A stretch of 64,000 nucleotides of DNA from JAAYZQ01 sp034428935 (GTDB lineage Bacteria; Chloroflexota; Anaerolineae; JAAYZQ01), in contig DAOUHB010000125.1 in NCBI GenBank assembly GCA_034428935.1, forward strand, positions 18,557 to 82,556, written 5' to 3'. The position numbers were made by a program, and so were the translations under genes. Within the stretch, counting starts at the first letter, position 1. Each line of letters opens with the position of its first letter. The notes beneath the pieces are model-generated. The model searched no databases, was not told the origin of the DNA, and saw only the letters and a program-made list of their open reading frames with translations. Shown in pieces: positions 50,610-58,019 of the stretch.

Positions 50610-52024
50610 GCCGGCTCCTCGTACGGCCCCGCGTCCAGGACCCAGGACGGAACCGACAGCCCGAGGCCGGTCCAGGGTCCGGGATCGCGCAGGACGCCGG
50701 CAGGCGGGCCCCAGGCGGCGAATCCATGGGGGCCCAGGAGGGCCATGGTGTCGGCCTGGGCCGCCAGGGTGAGGTCGTGGGTCGTGAGGATCACCAACTG
50801 GCCGGCGGCGGCCAGCGCCCGGGCGACCCGTATGAGGGCCGCCTTGTGGGCCGAGTCCTGCCCCAACGACGGCTCGTCGAGGAGGAGGCCATGGCGGGGC
50901 CGTCTCATCAAGACCGTGGCCAGCGCCACCCGCTTCTTCTCGCCCTCGCTCAGGAGCAAGGGAGGCGTCTCTTCGTAGGACGCCAGGCCCAGGGCCGATA
51001 CCAGCCAGCGGTAGAGCTCCTCGTCCGGCTCGGGCACGCGGTAGAGGATCTCATCGCGAACCGAGGCATTGAACAGTTGCAGGTCGGCGTTTTGAAAGAC
51101 CAGCCCCAGGTCGGGCCGCTCGCCGTCGATGCGGACGCTGCCCTCGTGTTTTTGCAGCCCGGCCAGCGCCCGGAGCAGCGTCGTCTTGCCCACGCCGTTG
51201 CGCCCCACGACGGCCACGATCTGGCCCGCCTCGGCACGAAAGCTCAGGCCGTCAAGGATGGGTCGCCCGCCCAGGCTAACCGACAGGTTCTCGACCGTGA
51301 GGGCAAAGGTCGTCCCTCCGAGCCGTGCCCGGGCGAGCTGTGGCACCGGCGCCTCCTGCACGGCGGGTCCCGCAAGGCGCAGGATCTCCAGCCCGGGGAC
51401 GGAGCGCAGGTATTCCTCGCGGTGCTCGGCCACGACCACGGTGCTTCCCTCCCGGGCCAGGTCGCCCAGGTAGTGCACCAACTCACCGGCTGCGGTGCCG
51501 TCCAGCATCGACAGGGGCTCGTCGAGGATCAGCAGGGCCGGCTGCCGGGCGGTGATGGCCGCCAGGGCCAGCTTTTGCTGCTCGCCCCCCGAAAGCGTCT
51601 GGGGCGAGCGGGCGCGCAGCGCGCCGAGCCCGAAGCGCTCCAGGGTTTCCTCCAGGCGCTGCCGGATGTCCGCCGGCTCCAGGCCCAGGTTCTCCAGGCC
51701 AAAGACGATCTCTTCTTCCACCGACTCGGCCAACATCTGGGCAGCCGGGTTCTGAAAGACGAGGCCCGCCTCCTCGGCCAACTGCCAGAGCGGATGGTCC
51801 GTGGTGCGCAAGCCGTCCAGCCAGACCGAGCCGTCCAGGGAACCCCGGTAGAGGTGGGGGATCAATCCGGCCAGGCAGCGAGCCAGCGTGCTCTTGCCGC
51901 AGCCCGAGGGCCCGGTGATGAGCAGCCGGTCACCCGCCTGAAGCTCGAGAGAGATGGGCACCAGGCCCCGGTTGTTCTGCGGGTAGCGGTACGCCACACC
52001 CTCGGCCCGCAGGATGGCGGCCAT
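50606..52024 (-). CDS. ecfA: ECF transporter ATPase, two ABC domains in one chain (second set)
   Basis: 472 residues. First ABC domain: GPSGCGKSTLARCLAG, LSGGEQQKLALA, LLILDEPLSMLD; second: VGRNGVGKTTLLRALAG, LLSEGEKKRVALA, GLLLDEPSLGQD. This joined EcfA1-EcfA2 form supplies the energy for the T component. The ATG shares one base with the stop of the TiaS-like gene (TGATG), so translation is coupled; the frame extends upstream but without a start signal. Confidence 0.93.
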   Translation of the reverse strand: MAAILRAEGVAYRYPQNNRGLVPISLELQAGDRLLITGPSGCGKSTLARCLAGLIPHLYRGSLDGSVWLDGLRTTDHPLWQLAEEAGLVFQNPAAQMLAESVEEEIVFGLENLGLEPADIRQRLEETLERFGLGALRARSPQTLSGGEQQKLALAAITARQPALLILDEPLSMLDGTAAGELVHYLGDLAREGSTVVVAEHREEYLRSVPGLEILRLAGPAVQEAPVPQLARARLGGTTFALTVENLSVSLGGRPILDGLSFRAEAGQIVAVVGRNGVGKTTLLRALAGLQKHEGSVRIDGERPDLGLVFQNADLQLFNASVRDEILYRVPEPDEELYRWLVSALGLASYEETPPLLLSEGEKKRVALATVLMRRPRHGLLLDEPSLGQDSAHKAALIRVARALAAAGQLVILTTHDLTLAAQADTMALLGPHGFAAWGPPAGVLRDPGPWTGLGLSVPSWVLDAGPYEEPA

Positions 52025-52710
52025 CAATCCAGTTTGAGGGGCAGCCAGTGGTCGCCGGCCCACTGCACGACGGCGATGGGCTCCCCGCCCCGCCGCGCCG
52101 GGCGCAGCTTGTCGACTGCCACCAGGCCGCTGCCGACGGGCTCTCCTTCCAGCGTGCGGACGGCGGTGATGCCCGCGCCAAGGAGGGCCTCCACCGGCTG
52201 CATGCCGGCCAGCTCCCGGGAGCGGCCTACCAGCACGTAGCGACCGTCCTCACCCGAAGCGGCCAGGCCCACGGCCGCCAGGGCGCCGATGACGCCGTCC
52301 TGCGTGCCACTCAGCCCCAGGAGCCGGATGCCGTGGGCCTCGGCCAGGCGGCGGGCCTCGGCCTGGGTTACCAGCTCCCGCTGTGCCCGGCGGCCAAACT
52401 CGACCACGGCCGCCGGGACCGGCCCGGCGACGCACAGCCCCGGATCGCTCCCTGGCTGCAGGTCACCCAGCATCAGGGCCTGCACGCTGTCGGTCAGGGC
52501 CTTCAGATCCAGGCTTCCGTTGCCGTCGAGCACGATGGCGGCGCTGCTGTTGTTCCGTGTGTAGGGCACGCGGGGGTCCACCAGGAGCTGGTGGCGCGTC
52601 ACGCCCAGTACCCGGTGAGTGGGGGCCAGGGCGCCGGCGATCATGCGCGCCAGGTGCCCGGTGCCCCGCGATTCGTGATTGTCCGTATCGTCCAATCCCA
52701 CAAAAATCAT
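52024..52710 (-). CDS. TiaS-like protein (tRNA-Ile2 agmatidine synthetase family, bacterial branch)
   Basis: 228 residues. The N terminus MIFVGLDDTDNHESRGTGHLAR has the DDTD signature (MIFVGLDDTDN and RGTGHLAR) of the TiaS/DUF1743 family. Archaeal TiaS uses ATP to add agmatine to cytidine 34 of tRNA-Ile. Bacteria do not use agmatidine, so the function here must differ; the long C-terminal zinc-ribbon and OB parts of archaeal TiaS are missing. The ATG at 52710 follows AAGGATCG. It is the first gene after a consensus promoter and is coupled to EcfA, which suggests a role in handling the imported substrate (inference). Confidence 0.7.
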   Translation of the reverse strand: MIFVGLDDTDNHESRGTGHLARMIAGALAPTHRVLGVTRHQLLVDPRVPYTRNNSSAAIVLDGNGSLDLKALTDSVQALMLGDLQPGSDPGLCVAGPVPAAVVEFGRRAQRELVTQAEARRLAEAHGIRLLGLSGTQDGVIGALAAVGLAASGEDGRYVLVGRSRELAGMQPVEALLGAGITAVRTLEGEPVGSGLVAVDKLRPARRGGEPIAVVQWAGDHWLPLKLD

Positions 52711-52754
52711 CGATCCTTCGAACCTTTCCAATATTCCTGGCAACACCCAAGGCC

Positions 52755-52783
52755 ATTGTACAAGGCATTTTGCCGTTCGTCAA
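52755..52783 (-). promoter_or_regulatory. promoter for the second ECF unit
   Basis: Reverse strand TTGACG (52778-52783) and TACAAT (52755-52760), 17-base spacer; the leader to the TiaS-like start codon is about 38 bases, too short for a riboswitch. Confidence 0.85.
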
Positions 52784-52823
52784 AAGCATCCTCGCCGCAG
52801 CCGGCGATTGGGGTCGACTCCTT

Positions 52824-52882
52824 CCATCGCCATCGAGGCGATGGAGGTTGCTGCTGCGGGCTCGCAGGTCCGCAGCAGCAAC
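52824..52882 (-). terminator. hairpins after the TupA-fusion gene
   Basis: Perfect 13-base stem GTTGCTGCTGCGG/CCGCAGCAGCAAC (52847-52882), then an eight-base stem CCATCGCC/GGCGATGG (52824-52844). No T run. They separate the two ECF units. Confidence 0.65.
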
Positions 52883-52902
52883 TTCCGAGTCCCAACGCCT
52901 GG

Positions 52903-54615
52903 CTACTTGAGCTGTATCTCGACCACGCCCTTGACATTCACGGAACCCGGGAAGCCGGGCATGACCGTGCTAAAGCCGCCCTGGGTGCGGAAAGAGGCGA
53001 TGCAATCCTCGCACGCCATCAGCTCCTCGAGGCTCACCTCGGCGGTATAGCCGTCGTCAGCCACAAAGACGACGGTGGTAGCGCCGTCCTGGGGCACCGC
53101 GAGGGCCAACAAGGCCTTGAGGGGCACGCCGGTGTACGTCTCGGTCTCCCCCTGCTTGTTGGTCGACTCGGCATCCACGGTGGGCATGGCCCGCACTTCT
53201 TCTTCGGTCCAGCCGACCTCGTTTTCGACCAGGCCGGTCACCTTCAGCGCGGCGTTCTCCGGAATGCCGCCCGCGGGCGCCTCGGCGTCGCCGCCGCCAC
53301 CACCGCTGACCTGTAGCTCGACCAGGTCCTTCACGTTGAGCTTGCCCCCCATGTCGGGAAAGACCGAGCGCAAGCCACCGTCGGGATCGAAGCCGACGAT
53401 GCAGTTGGCGCAGCCTGCCAGGTCGGCCAGGGGCACCTCGGCGCTGTAGCCGTCGCCCGCCACCAGGGTCAGGGTCGCGTCCTCCGCCACCCCCGCCTCG
53501 GCCAGGAGCGCCGCCACGGGCACGCCGGTGTAGGTCGTGGTCTCGCCGTCCTTGTTGGTGTAATCGACGTCTATCAAGTCCATGCCCTGGAGATCGGCCA
53601 GTGTCCATTCCAGGTCGGGGCCACCGCTCAGCTTCAGGGCCACGCCCTCGCCGGACTCGCCGCCCTCGGCGGGATGTGCCTCGCGGTAGGGCGCCGAGTC
53701 GGGGACAAAGAGGGGAGCGCCAAACTCTTCGGCGCCAAACTGCCCGATCTTTTCCTGGACGGGCACCGAGATCAGCCAGTCGATGAACTGATTGGCCAGA
53801 TCGGCCTTGATGTGGGGCCCCTTGTCGGGGTTTACGGCCATGACGCCGTAGGGATTAAAGAGGACCGGGTCCCCTTCGACGAGGAGCTCCAGCTCCAGGC
53901 CCTCCAGGGTGCGGGCCAGGTAGGTGGCCCGGTCGCTGAGGGTGTAGGCCTGCTGCTCGTCGGCCATGGTCAGCACGGCACCCATGCCCTGCCCCGAAGA
54001 GATGTACCAGTTGCCCGACGGCTCAACGCCTGCCGTCTTCCAGACGGACAGCTCCTTGGTGTGGGTGCCCGAGTCGTCGCCGCGGGAGACAAAGGGGGCT
54101 TCTGCGGCTGCGATCTGGGCCATGGCCTCGGCGGCATTCGTCATGCCCTTGATGCCCGCCGGGTCCTCGGCAGGACCGAGGATGACAAAGTCGTTGTACA
54201 TCACGTCTTCGCGGCGCACGCCGTGGCCGGCGGCCATGAACTCGTCCTCCCTGGCCCGGGCGTGGACCAGGACGACGTCGGCGTCGCCCTTGCTGCCGAT
54301 CTCCAGCGACTGCCCCGTGCCCACAGCGACGACCTCGACGGTGACGCCGTACTCGGCCTGAAAGTCGGGCAGGATATAGGCCAGCAAACCCGAATCCTCG
54401 GTGCTGGTCGTCGTCGACAGGAGCAGCTTGTTCTCACCGGCAGGCGCCGCGGCCTCAGTGGGCTCGGGTTCCGTGGTGGGTTCAGGCGCAGCGGTAGGCT
54501 CGGTCACCGTGGCTGCGGTGGGCTCGGGCACCGCGGTAGGCTCGGGCGCTGCGGTGGCTCCGCAGCCGGCCAACAGAGCCAGGACTGCGAACAGGACCAG
54601 TAGTTTCTTCAACAT
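52903..54615 (-). CDS. lipoprotein: TupA-type tungstate-binding domain fused to two Moco-like domains
   Basis: 570 residues. Lipobox LLAGCG with a Thr/Pro/Glu linker, so it is anchored outside the membrane. Residues about 65-305 match the tungstate-binding protein TupA: LLLSTTTSTEDSGLL, VVAVGTGQSLEIG, GDADVVLVHARAREDEF and VMYNDFVILGPAEDPAG. Then two copies of a sulfite-oxidase-like domain (about 330-440 and 460-570), each with TNKDGETTTYTGVPVAALLA or TNKQGETETYTGVPLKALLA and a final strand VKDLVELQV or VKGVVEIQL. TupA normally works with an ABC permease and ATPase (TupB, TupC), which are absent here; instead it lies in an ECF operon. The fusion is new to me. Confidence 0.85.
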   Translation of the reverse strand: MLKKLLVLFAVLALLAGCGATAAPEPTAVPEPTAATVTEPTAAPEPTTEPEPTEAAAPAGENKLLLSTTTSTEDSGLLAYILPDFQAEYGVTVEVVAVGTGQSLEIGSKGDADVVLVHARAREDEFMAAGHGVRREDVMYNDFVILGPAEDPAGIKGMTNAAEAMAQIAAAEAPFVSRGDDSGTHTKELSVWKTAGVEPSGNWYISSGQGMGAVLTMADEQQAYTLSDRATYLARTLEGLELELLVEGDPVLFNPYGVMAVNPDKGPHIKADLANQFIDWLISVPVQEKIGQFGAEEFGAPLFVPDSAPYREAHPAEGGESGEGVALKLSGGPDLEWTLADLQGMDLIDVDYTNKDGETTTYTGVPVAALLAEAGVAEDATLTLVAGDGYSAEVPLADLAGCANCIVGFDPDGGLRSVFPDMGGKLNVKDLVELQVSGGGGGDAEAPAGGIPENAALKVTGLVENEVGWTEEEVRAMPTVDAESTNKQGETETYTGVPLKALLALAVPQDGATTVVFVADDGYTAEVSLEELMACEDCIASFRTQGGFSTVMPGFPGSVNVKGVVEIQLK

Positions 54616-54631
54616 ATCTCCTCCCTCTTCT

Positions 54632-55108
54632 TTACTGATTGACCTGGATTTCCTTCAACTGGAAGACCCAGCGGTTGGCAGGGCTGTGGGGGCAGACCAG
54701 GCGGATGGGGCCATGGTCGGGATCGGCGGTGGCGATCCATTCGCCGCCATCCTTGAGGGCGACGATGGCGTCTTGCATTTCGTCGCGGCTGATCTCGATG
54801 GCATAGCCGTCCCCGGCAACGGCGGTCACCGTGGACCAATCCGCGGGAGCCCCGGCCTCCTCGAACAGGCCGGCGATGGATACGCCGCTCCACGAGGTGA
54901 TGACGTCGTCGCCCGTGGACTTTTCCATGAGAATGTCCGTGAGATCCACCTGGTCCATCTTGACCAGGTCGTTGTAGCTGACGGTCAGGGGGTTGCTCAC
55001 CGCCCCCCCGATATTCAGCTCCCAGTCGGCCTTGGGTGCTCCGCTTCCGCAGCCGGCCAGAACCAGGACCAGCAGCAGAAACATCATCGCGATACCTGTT
55101 TTGCGCAT
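54632..55108 (-). CDS. lipoprotein with one sulfite-oxidase-like (Oxidored_molyb) domain
   Basis: 158 residues. Lipobox VLAGCG; mature part is one domain: LNIGGAVSNPLTVSYNDL, TSWSGVSIAGLFEEAG, VAGDGYAIEIS, and an end PANRWVFQLKEIQV. In the sulfite-oxidase family this region follows the molybdopterin site; the cysteine that binds Mo is not present. The ATG at 55108 follows GGAGGAG closely; an ATG at 55129 overlapping the upstream stop (ATGA) is also possible. It sits between the phosphodiesterase-like lipoprotein and the TupA fusion. Confidence 0.78.
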   Translation of the reverse strand: MRKTGIAMMFLLLVLVLAGCGSGAPKADWELNIGGAVSNPLTVSYNDLVKMDQVDLTDILMEKSTGDDVITSWSGVSIAGLFEEAGAPADWSTVTAVAGDGYAIEISRDEMQDAIVALKDGGEWIATADPDHGPIRLVCPHSPANRWVFQLKEIQVNQ

Positions 55109-55125
55109 TTCTCCTCCAACGTTTG

Positions 55126-56295
55126 TCATTGTGGTGGTGCCTCGGGCACCTGCACGATCAGAATGGGAATAAACATATCTCGCTCTATCAAACTGCCGTG
55201 ATTACCCAACCTCCCTTCTTCTTGCACGTTGTGCATTCCATGGTCGGCAAAAATGAGCACCAGGGTCTCGGCGGGCAGGGCCGAAAGCAGATCGCCCACC
55301 GCCGCGTCGACTCCCTGGATGGCTGCCATTTCCTCCGGCTTGTCGACGCCGTAGGTGTGCCCCGCATCGTCGATGCCGTGGAAATGGACGAACAACAGCG
55401 GGGGCATGCCCGCATCGAGGACGGCCAGGGCGTTGGCCAGCACGTTGTCGTCGGTGCTGCCGTTCCCATCCCGGTCGCCCGAGAGCTGCAGCTCGGCGTT
55501 GCGCAGGTTAAAGGCGAGGGCGTTGCCCTCCACGGCCACGACCTGCAGCCCGGCTGCCGTCACCACGTCAAAGAGCGTCTCGACCTCTGTCTGGCGGATG
55601 CCACGGCGCTCGGCGCCGTGGACCGCGGGCGGGGCGCCCGTCAGTAGAGAGGCCGTGGAGACGCTCGTGCTCGGCGGATAGGTGGTCAGGGCCAACATCG
55701 GCTCGCCCAGGGACGCCAGGTTGGGGATGAGGCCTCCATCCCGGGCCTCGCCAAAGCGCAGGTAGCCCAGGCCGTCGAGGAACAGGAGCACAACGTGGTC
55801 CGCGGCCGGCGCTTCCAGGGCTTGCCCTGTGGCCTGGCCCGGGGCCGGCAGTCCCAGGGCCGCCGAGACGGTAGGCGCCAGGTCGGTAATGCTCGCCTCC
55901 ACCCCCTGCAAGAGCGCCGGGGGCCGGACCTCCACCCGGTCCACAGCCAGGGTCTCGCCGCCGACGGCGATCCGGCCGTCCGCCTGCCACAGGGCATCGT
56001 CGGCCACCTCGGGCCACGAAATCTCGCGCCGGGCGCCGTCCGGCCCGATGACTACCAGCGCCTCGACGACCCGGTGCCCCGCGGCCCACAGCACGGCGTT
56101 GAGGGCCGCGGCCGCCTCCTCGTCCTCGTCCGGATCGGACAGCCGCTCCAGCAGATCGGCGTCGACCGCGAACGAGCCCCCATCCGGCGCGAGGACCGTT
56201 GCCTCCCAGCGTGGGCCGGCCAGCGGCCCACAGCCCGCCAGGACGAGCAGCAGGGCCAGGCACAGGGCCAGCGCCGCGCGATTGCTCACGCTCAT
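55126..56295 (-). CDS. nucleotide-pyrophosphatase/phosphodiesterase-like lipoprotein
   Basis: 389 residues with lipobox LVLAGCG. Residues about 140-389 are of the alkaline phosphatase superfamily, NPP branch: metal and nucleophile region VVLLFLDGLGYL and YPPSTSVSTASLLTG, then HFHGIDDAGHTYG, FADHGMHN and GNHGS supply the two-metal site. NPP enzymes split pyrophosphate or phosphodiester bonds of nucleotides outside the cell. The N-terminal 110 residues form a small beta domain ending AVDRVEVRPP that resembles the Moco-like domains of the neighbours. In a cofactor-salvage locus a likely substrate would be a molybdopterin dinucleotide (inference). Start overlaps the upstream stop in ATGA. Confidence 0.8.
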   Translation of the reverse strand: MSVSNRAALALCLALLLVLAGCGPLAGPRWEATVLAPDGGSFAVDADLLERLSDPDEDEEAAAALNAVLWAAGHRVVEALVVIGPDGARREISWPEVADDALWQADGRIAVGGETLAVDRVEVRPPALLQGVEASITDLAPTVSAALGLPAPGQATGQALEAPAADHVVLLFLDGLGYLRFGEARDGGLIPNLASLGEPMLALTTYPPSTSVSTASLLTGAPPAVHGAERRGIRQTEVETLFDVVTAAGLQVVAVEGNALAFNLRNAELQLSGDRDGNGSTDDNVLANALAVLDAGMPPLLFVHFHGIDDAGHTYGVDKPEEMAAIQGVDAAVGDLLSALPAETLVLIFADHGMHNVQEEGRLGNHGSLIERDMFIPILIVQVPEAPPQ

Positions 56296-57209
56296 CGCTG
56301 CACCTCGATGGCGACCACGTCGCCGATCCACTCCGAGCGGCCCCGCCCCGGCAGGACCAGGGTCACACGGCTGCCCAACTGGGCCAGGAGCCCTCCCCGG
56401 GCCTCCTCCGCCGTCAGCGTCCGCTCTCCCCCGCTGGCATCGCGCACCACCAGCGCCTGGAAGTCAGCGCCCCCGGCCAGCTCCTCGACGGGCGCTCCCT
56501 CGATTCGCCCTGCCGTCCGGCCGCGGCGAATCTGCCCGTCAGTCTCGCTCTTGAGCATCACCTCGGTCTCTTCCACCGTGACCGAACGGGTGGGCCCCAG
56601 CAGCAGGCGGCCGATGGACGTCGCCTGGCCGTCGATGGTCAGCGGCGTCTCGCTGCCGACGAGGATCATGCGCCACACCCCTTTCAACCACGTGGAGACG
56701 TGCAGGTCCTCGGCAGCAAAGCGCACCCCGTCGGTGTGGGGCATCAACATCGCCCCGGCCGTCAGGTTGTCGCGGTACAGCGTGACAAAGCCCTCGTCCC
56801 GCGAGGTCAGCGTCACCGTCTGAAAGTCGCCCACCCCGCGCTCGGCCAGGAATTCCAGGAGCCCCACGTACGTGCCCGGCTGATCGCGGTAGGGCAAGAT
56901 CTCGTTGACGGCGACGTAGCCCGGCTCCGGGAAGTCACCCGAGAGCATGATCAGGTCGTCGAACGGCACGTTCAGCAGCGCGGCCGAGCCGTGCTCGTCG
57001 TGGCAGGTTTCGCAGGTATGGAACACATCCGGCTCGTGGCACTCGACGCACTCGTTCATGGTGCTGGCCTCGGCCGAAAGCATCGTCCACGGAAAGCGCA
57101 GCGCCGCCGATGCCGGGGCCGCCACGGGCGCATCCAGCACGACCATCAGCGCCGCCCCTCCCACCAGCACGATGGCCAGGACCAACAACAACACACTCCA
57201 CCATCTCAT
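56292..57209 (-). CDS. membrane-anchored di-heme c-type protein with Moco-like domains
   Basis: 305 residues. One N-terminal membrane helix (VLLLVLAIVLVGGAALMVVL), then two heme c attachment motifs close together, CVECH and CETCH. After them come two diverged beta domains, with YVGLLEFLAERGVGDFQTV and WLKGVWRMILVG, and ending SEWIGDVVAIEVQ, like the other domains of this operon. The hemes face outside and could pass electrons to or from the metal or cofactor handled here. Ribosome-binding site GGAGAAGGAG precedes the ATG. It follows EcfT after 45 bases. Confidence 0.75.
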   Translation of the reverse strand: MRWWSVLLLVLAIVLVGGAALMVVLDAPVAAPASAALRFPWTMLSAEASTMNECVECHEPDVFHTCETCHDEHGSAALLNVPFDDLIMLSGDFPEPGYVAVNEILPYRDQPGTYVGLLEFLAERGVGDFQTVTLTSRDEGFVTLYRDNLTAGAMLMPHTDGVRFAAEDLHVSTWLKGVWRMILVGSETPLTIDGQATSIGRLLLGPTRSVTVEETEVMLKSETDGQIRRGRTAGRIEGAPVEELAGGADFQALVVRDASGGERTLTAEEARGGLLAQLGSRVTLVLPGRGRSEWIGDVVAIEVQR

Positions 57210-57254
57210 TCTCGTTCTCCTTCTCCTCGATGAATGTTCAACGCGCCCCCGCGC

Positions 57255-58019
57255 TCATGCCCACCTGGCCACCAGCAGCCCGACCACCAGCGCCATCAAG
57301 ACCCCCAACGCCAGCGCGTCGACCCATCCGGCACGCACCTCGCGCAGGAAAGTGCGCGTGGGATGCTGGCCAAAGCAGCGACCCTCCATGGAGACGGCCA
57401 GCGAGTCCACCTTGCCCAGGGCCGAGACGAGGAGCGGCAGGAAGAACTGCCGGGCCAGCACGACAAAGCGCCGCGGGCTGCGGACGTCGTACTGCACGCC
57501 CCGCGCCAGTTGGGCGTTGTACACGATCTGGCCCTCCTGCTCAAAGACGGGCACCAGGCGAAGGGCCGTGATGAGGGCAAAGCCGTAGCGATAAGGCAGC
57601 CCGGCCCGCATCAGGGCGTAGGCCAGGTCGTTGGGCTCGGTGGTCAGGACAAAGAGGTAGCTCAACAGCACCACGCTGATGAACCGGCCGGCCACGTATG
57701 CCCCGGCTTCGACCCCGCCACGCCACACCGTCAGCGGGCCCACCTGGAGCAGCACCCCACCCTCGCGCACGAACAGCACCTGCAAGAACCCCAGCAACAG
57801 GGCCGTGCTGGCCAGGAGCCGCGTGCCCCGCAGCCCCGCCAGGCGCAGGCGCGCCAGGGGAAAGGCCGCCAGCAGCAGGCAGACCGCCGCCAGCACCGGC
57901 CAGGGACTGCCCACGCCAAAGACCGCGACCGTGCCCACCAGGAGCCACAGGAGCTTGACCAGGGGGTGCAGGCGGTGCAACACCGAGCTGCCGGGCTGGT
58001 AGGCGATGCGCCCTCTCAC
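57255..58019 (-). CDS. ecfT: ECF transporter T component, EcfT (first set)
   Basis: 254 residues, five hydrophobic segments. HRLHPLVKLLWLL is the HPxxKL motif near the N terminus; the coupling helix has NAQLARGVQYD with the Ala-Arg-Gly triplet, and MEGRCFGQHPTRTFL is the second conserved loop. The GTG start overlaps the EcfA stop in GTGA, so the two are coupled. Confidence 0.92.
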   Translation of the reverse strand: MRGRIAYQPGSSVLHRLHPLVKLLWLLVGTVAVFGVGSPWPVLAAVCLLLAAFPLARLRLAGLRGTRLLASTALLLGFLQVLFVREGGVLLQVGPLTVWRGGVEAGAYVAGRFISVVLLSYLFVLTTEPNDLAYALMRAGLPYRYGFALITALRLVPVFEQEGQIVYNAQLARGVQYDVRSPRRFVVLARQFFLPLLVSALGKVDSLAVSMEGRCFGQHPTRTFLREVRAGWVDALALGVLMALVVGLLVARWA

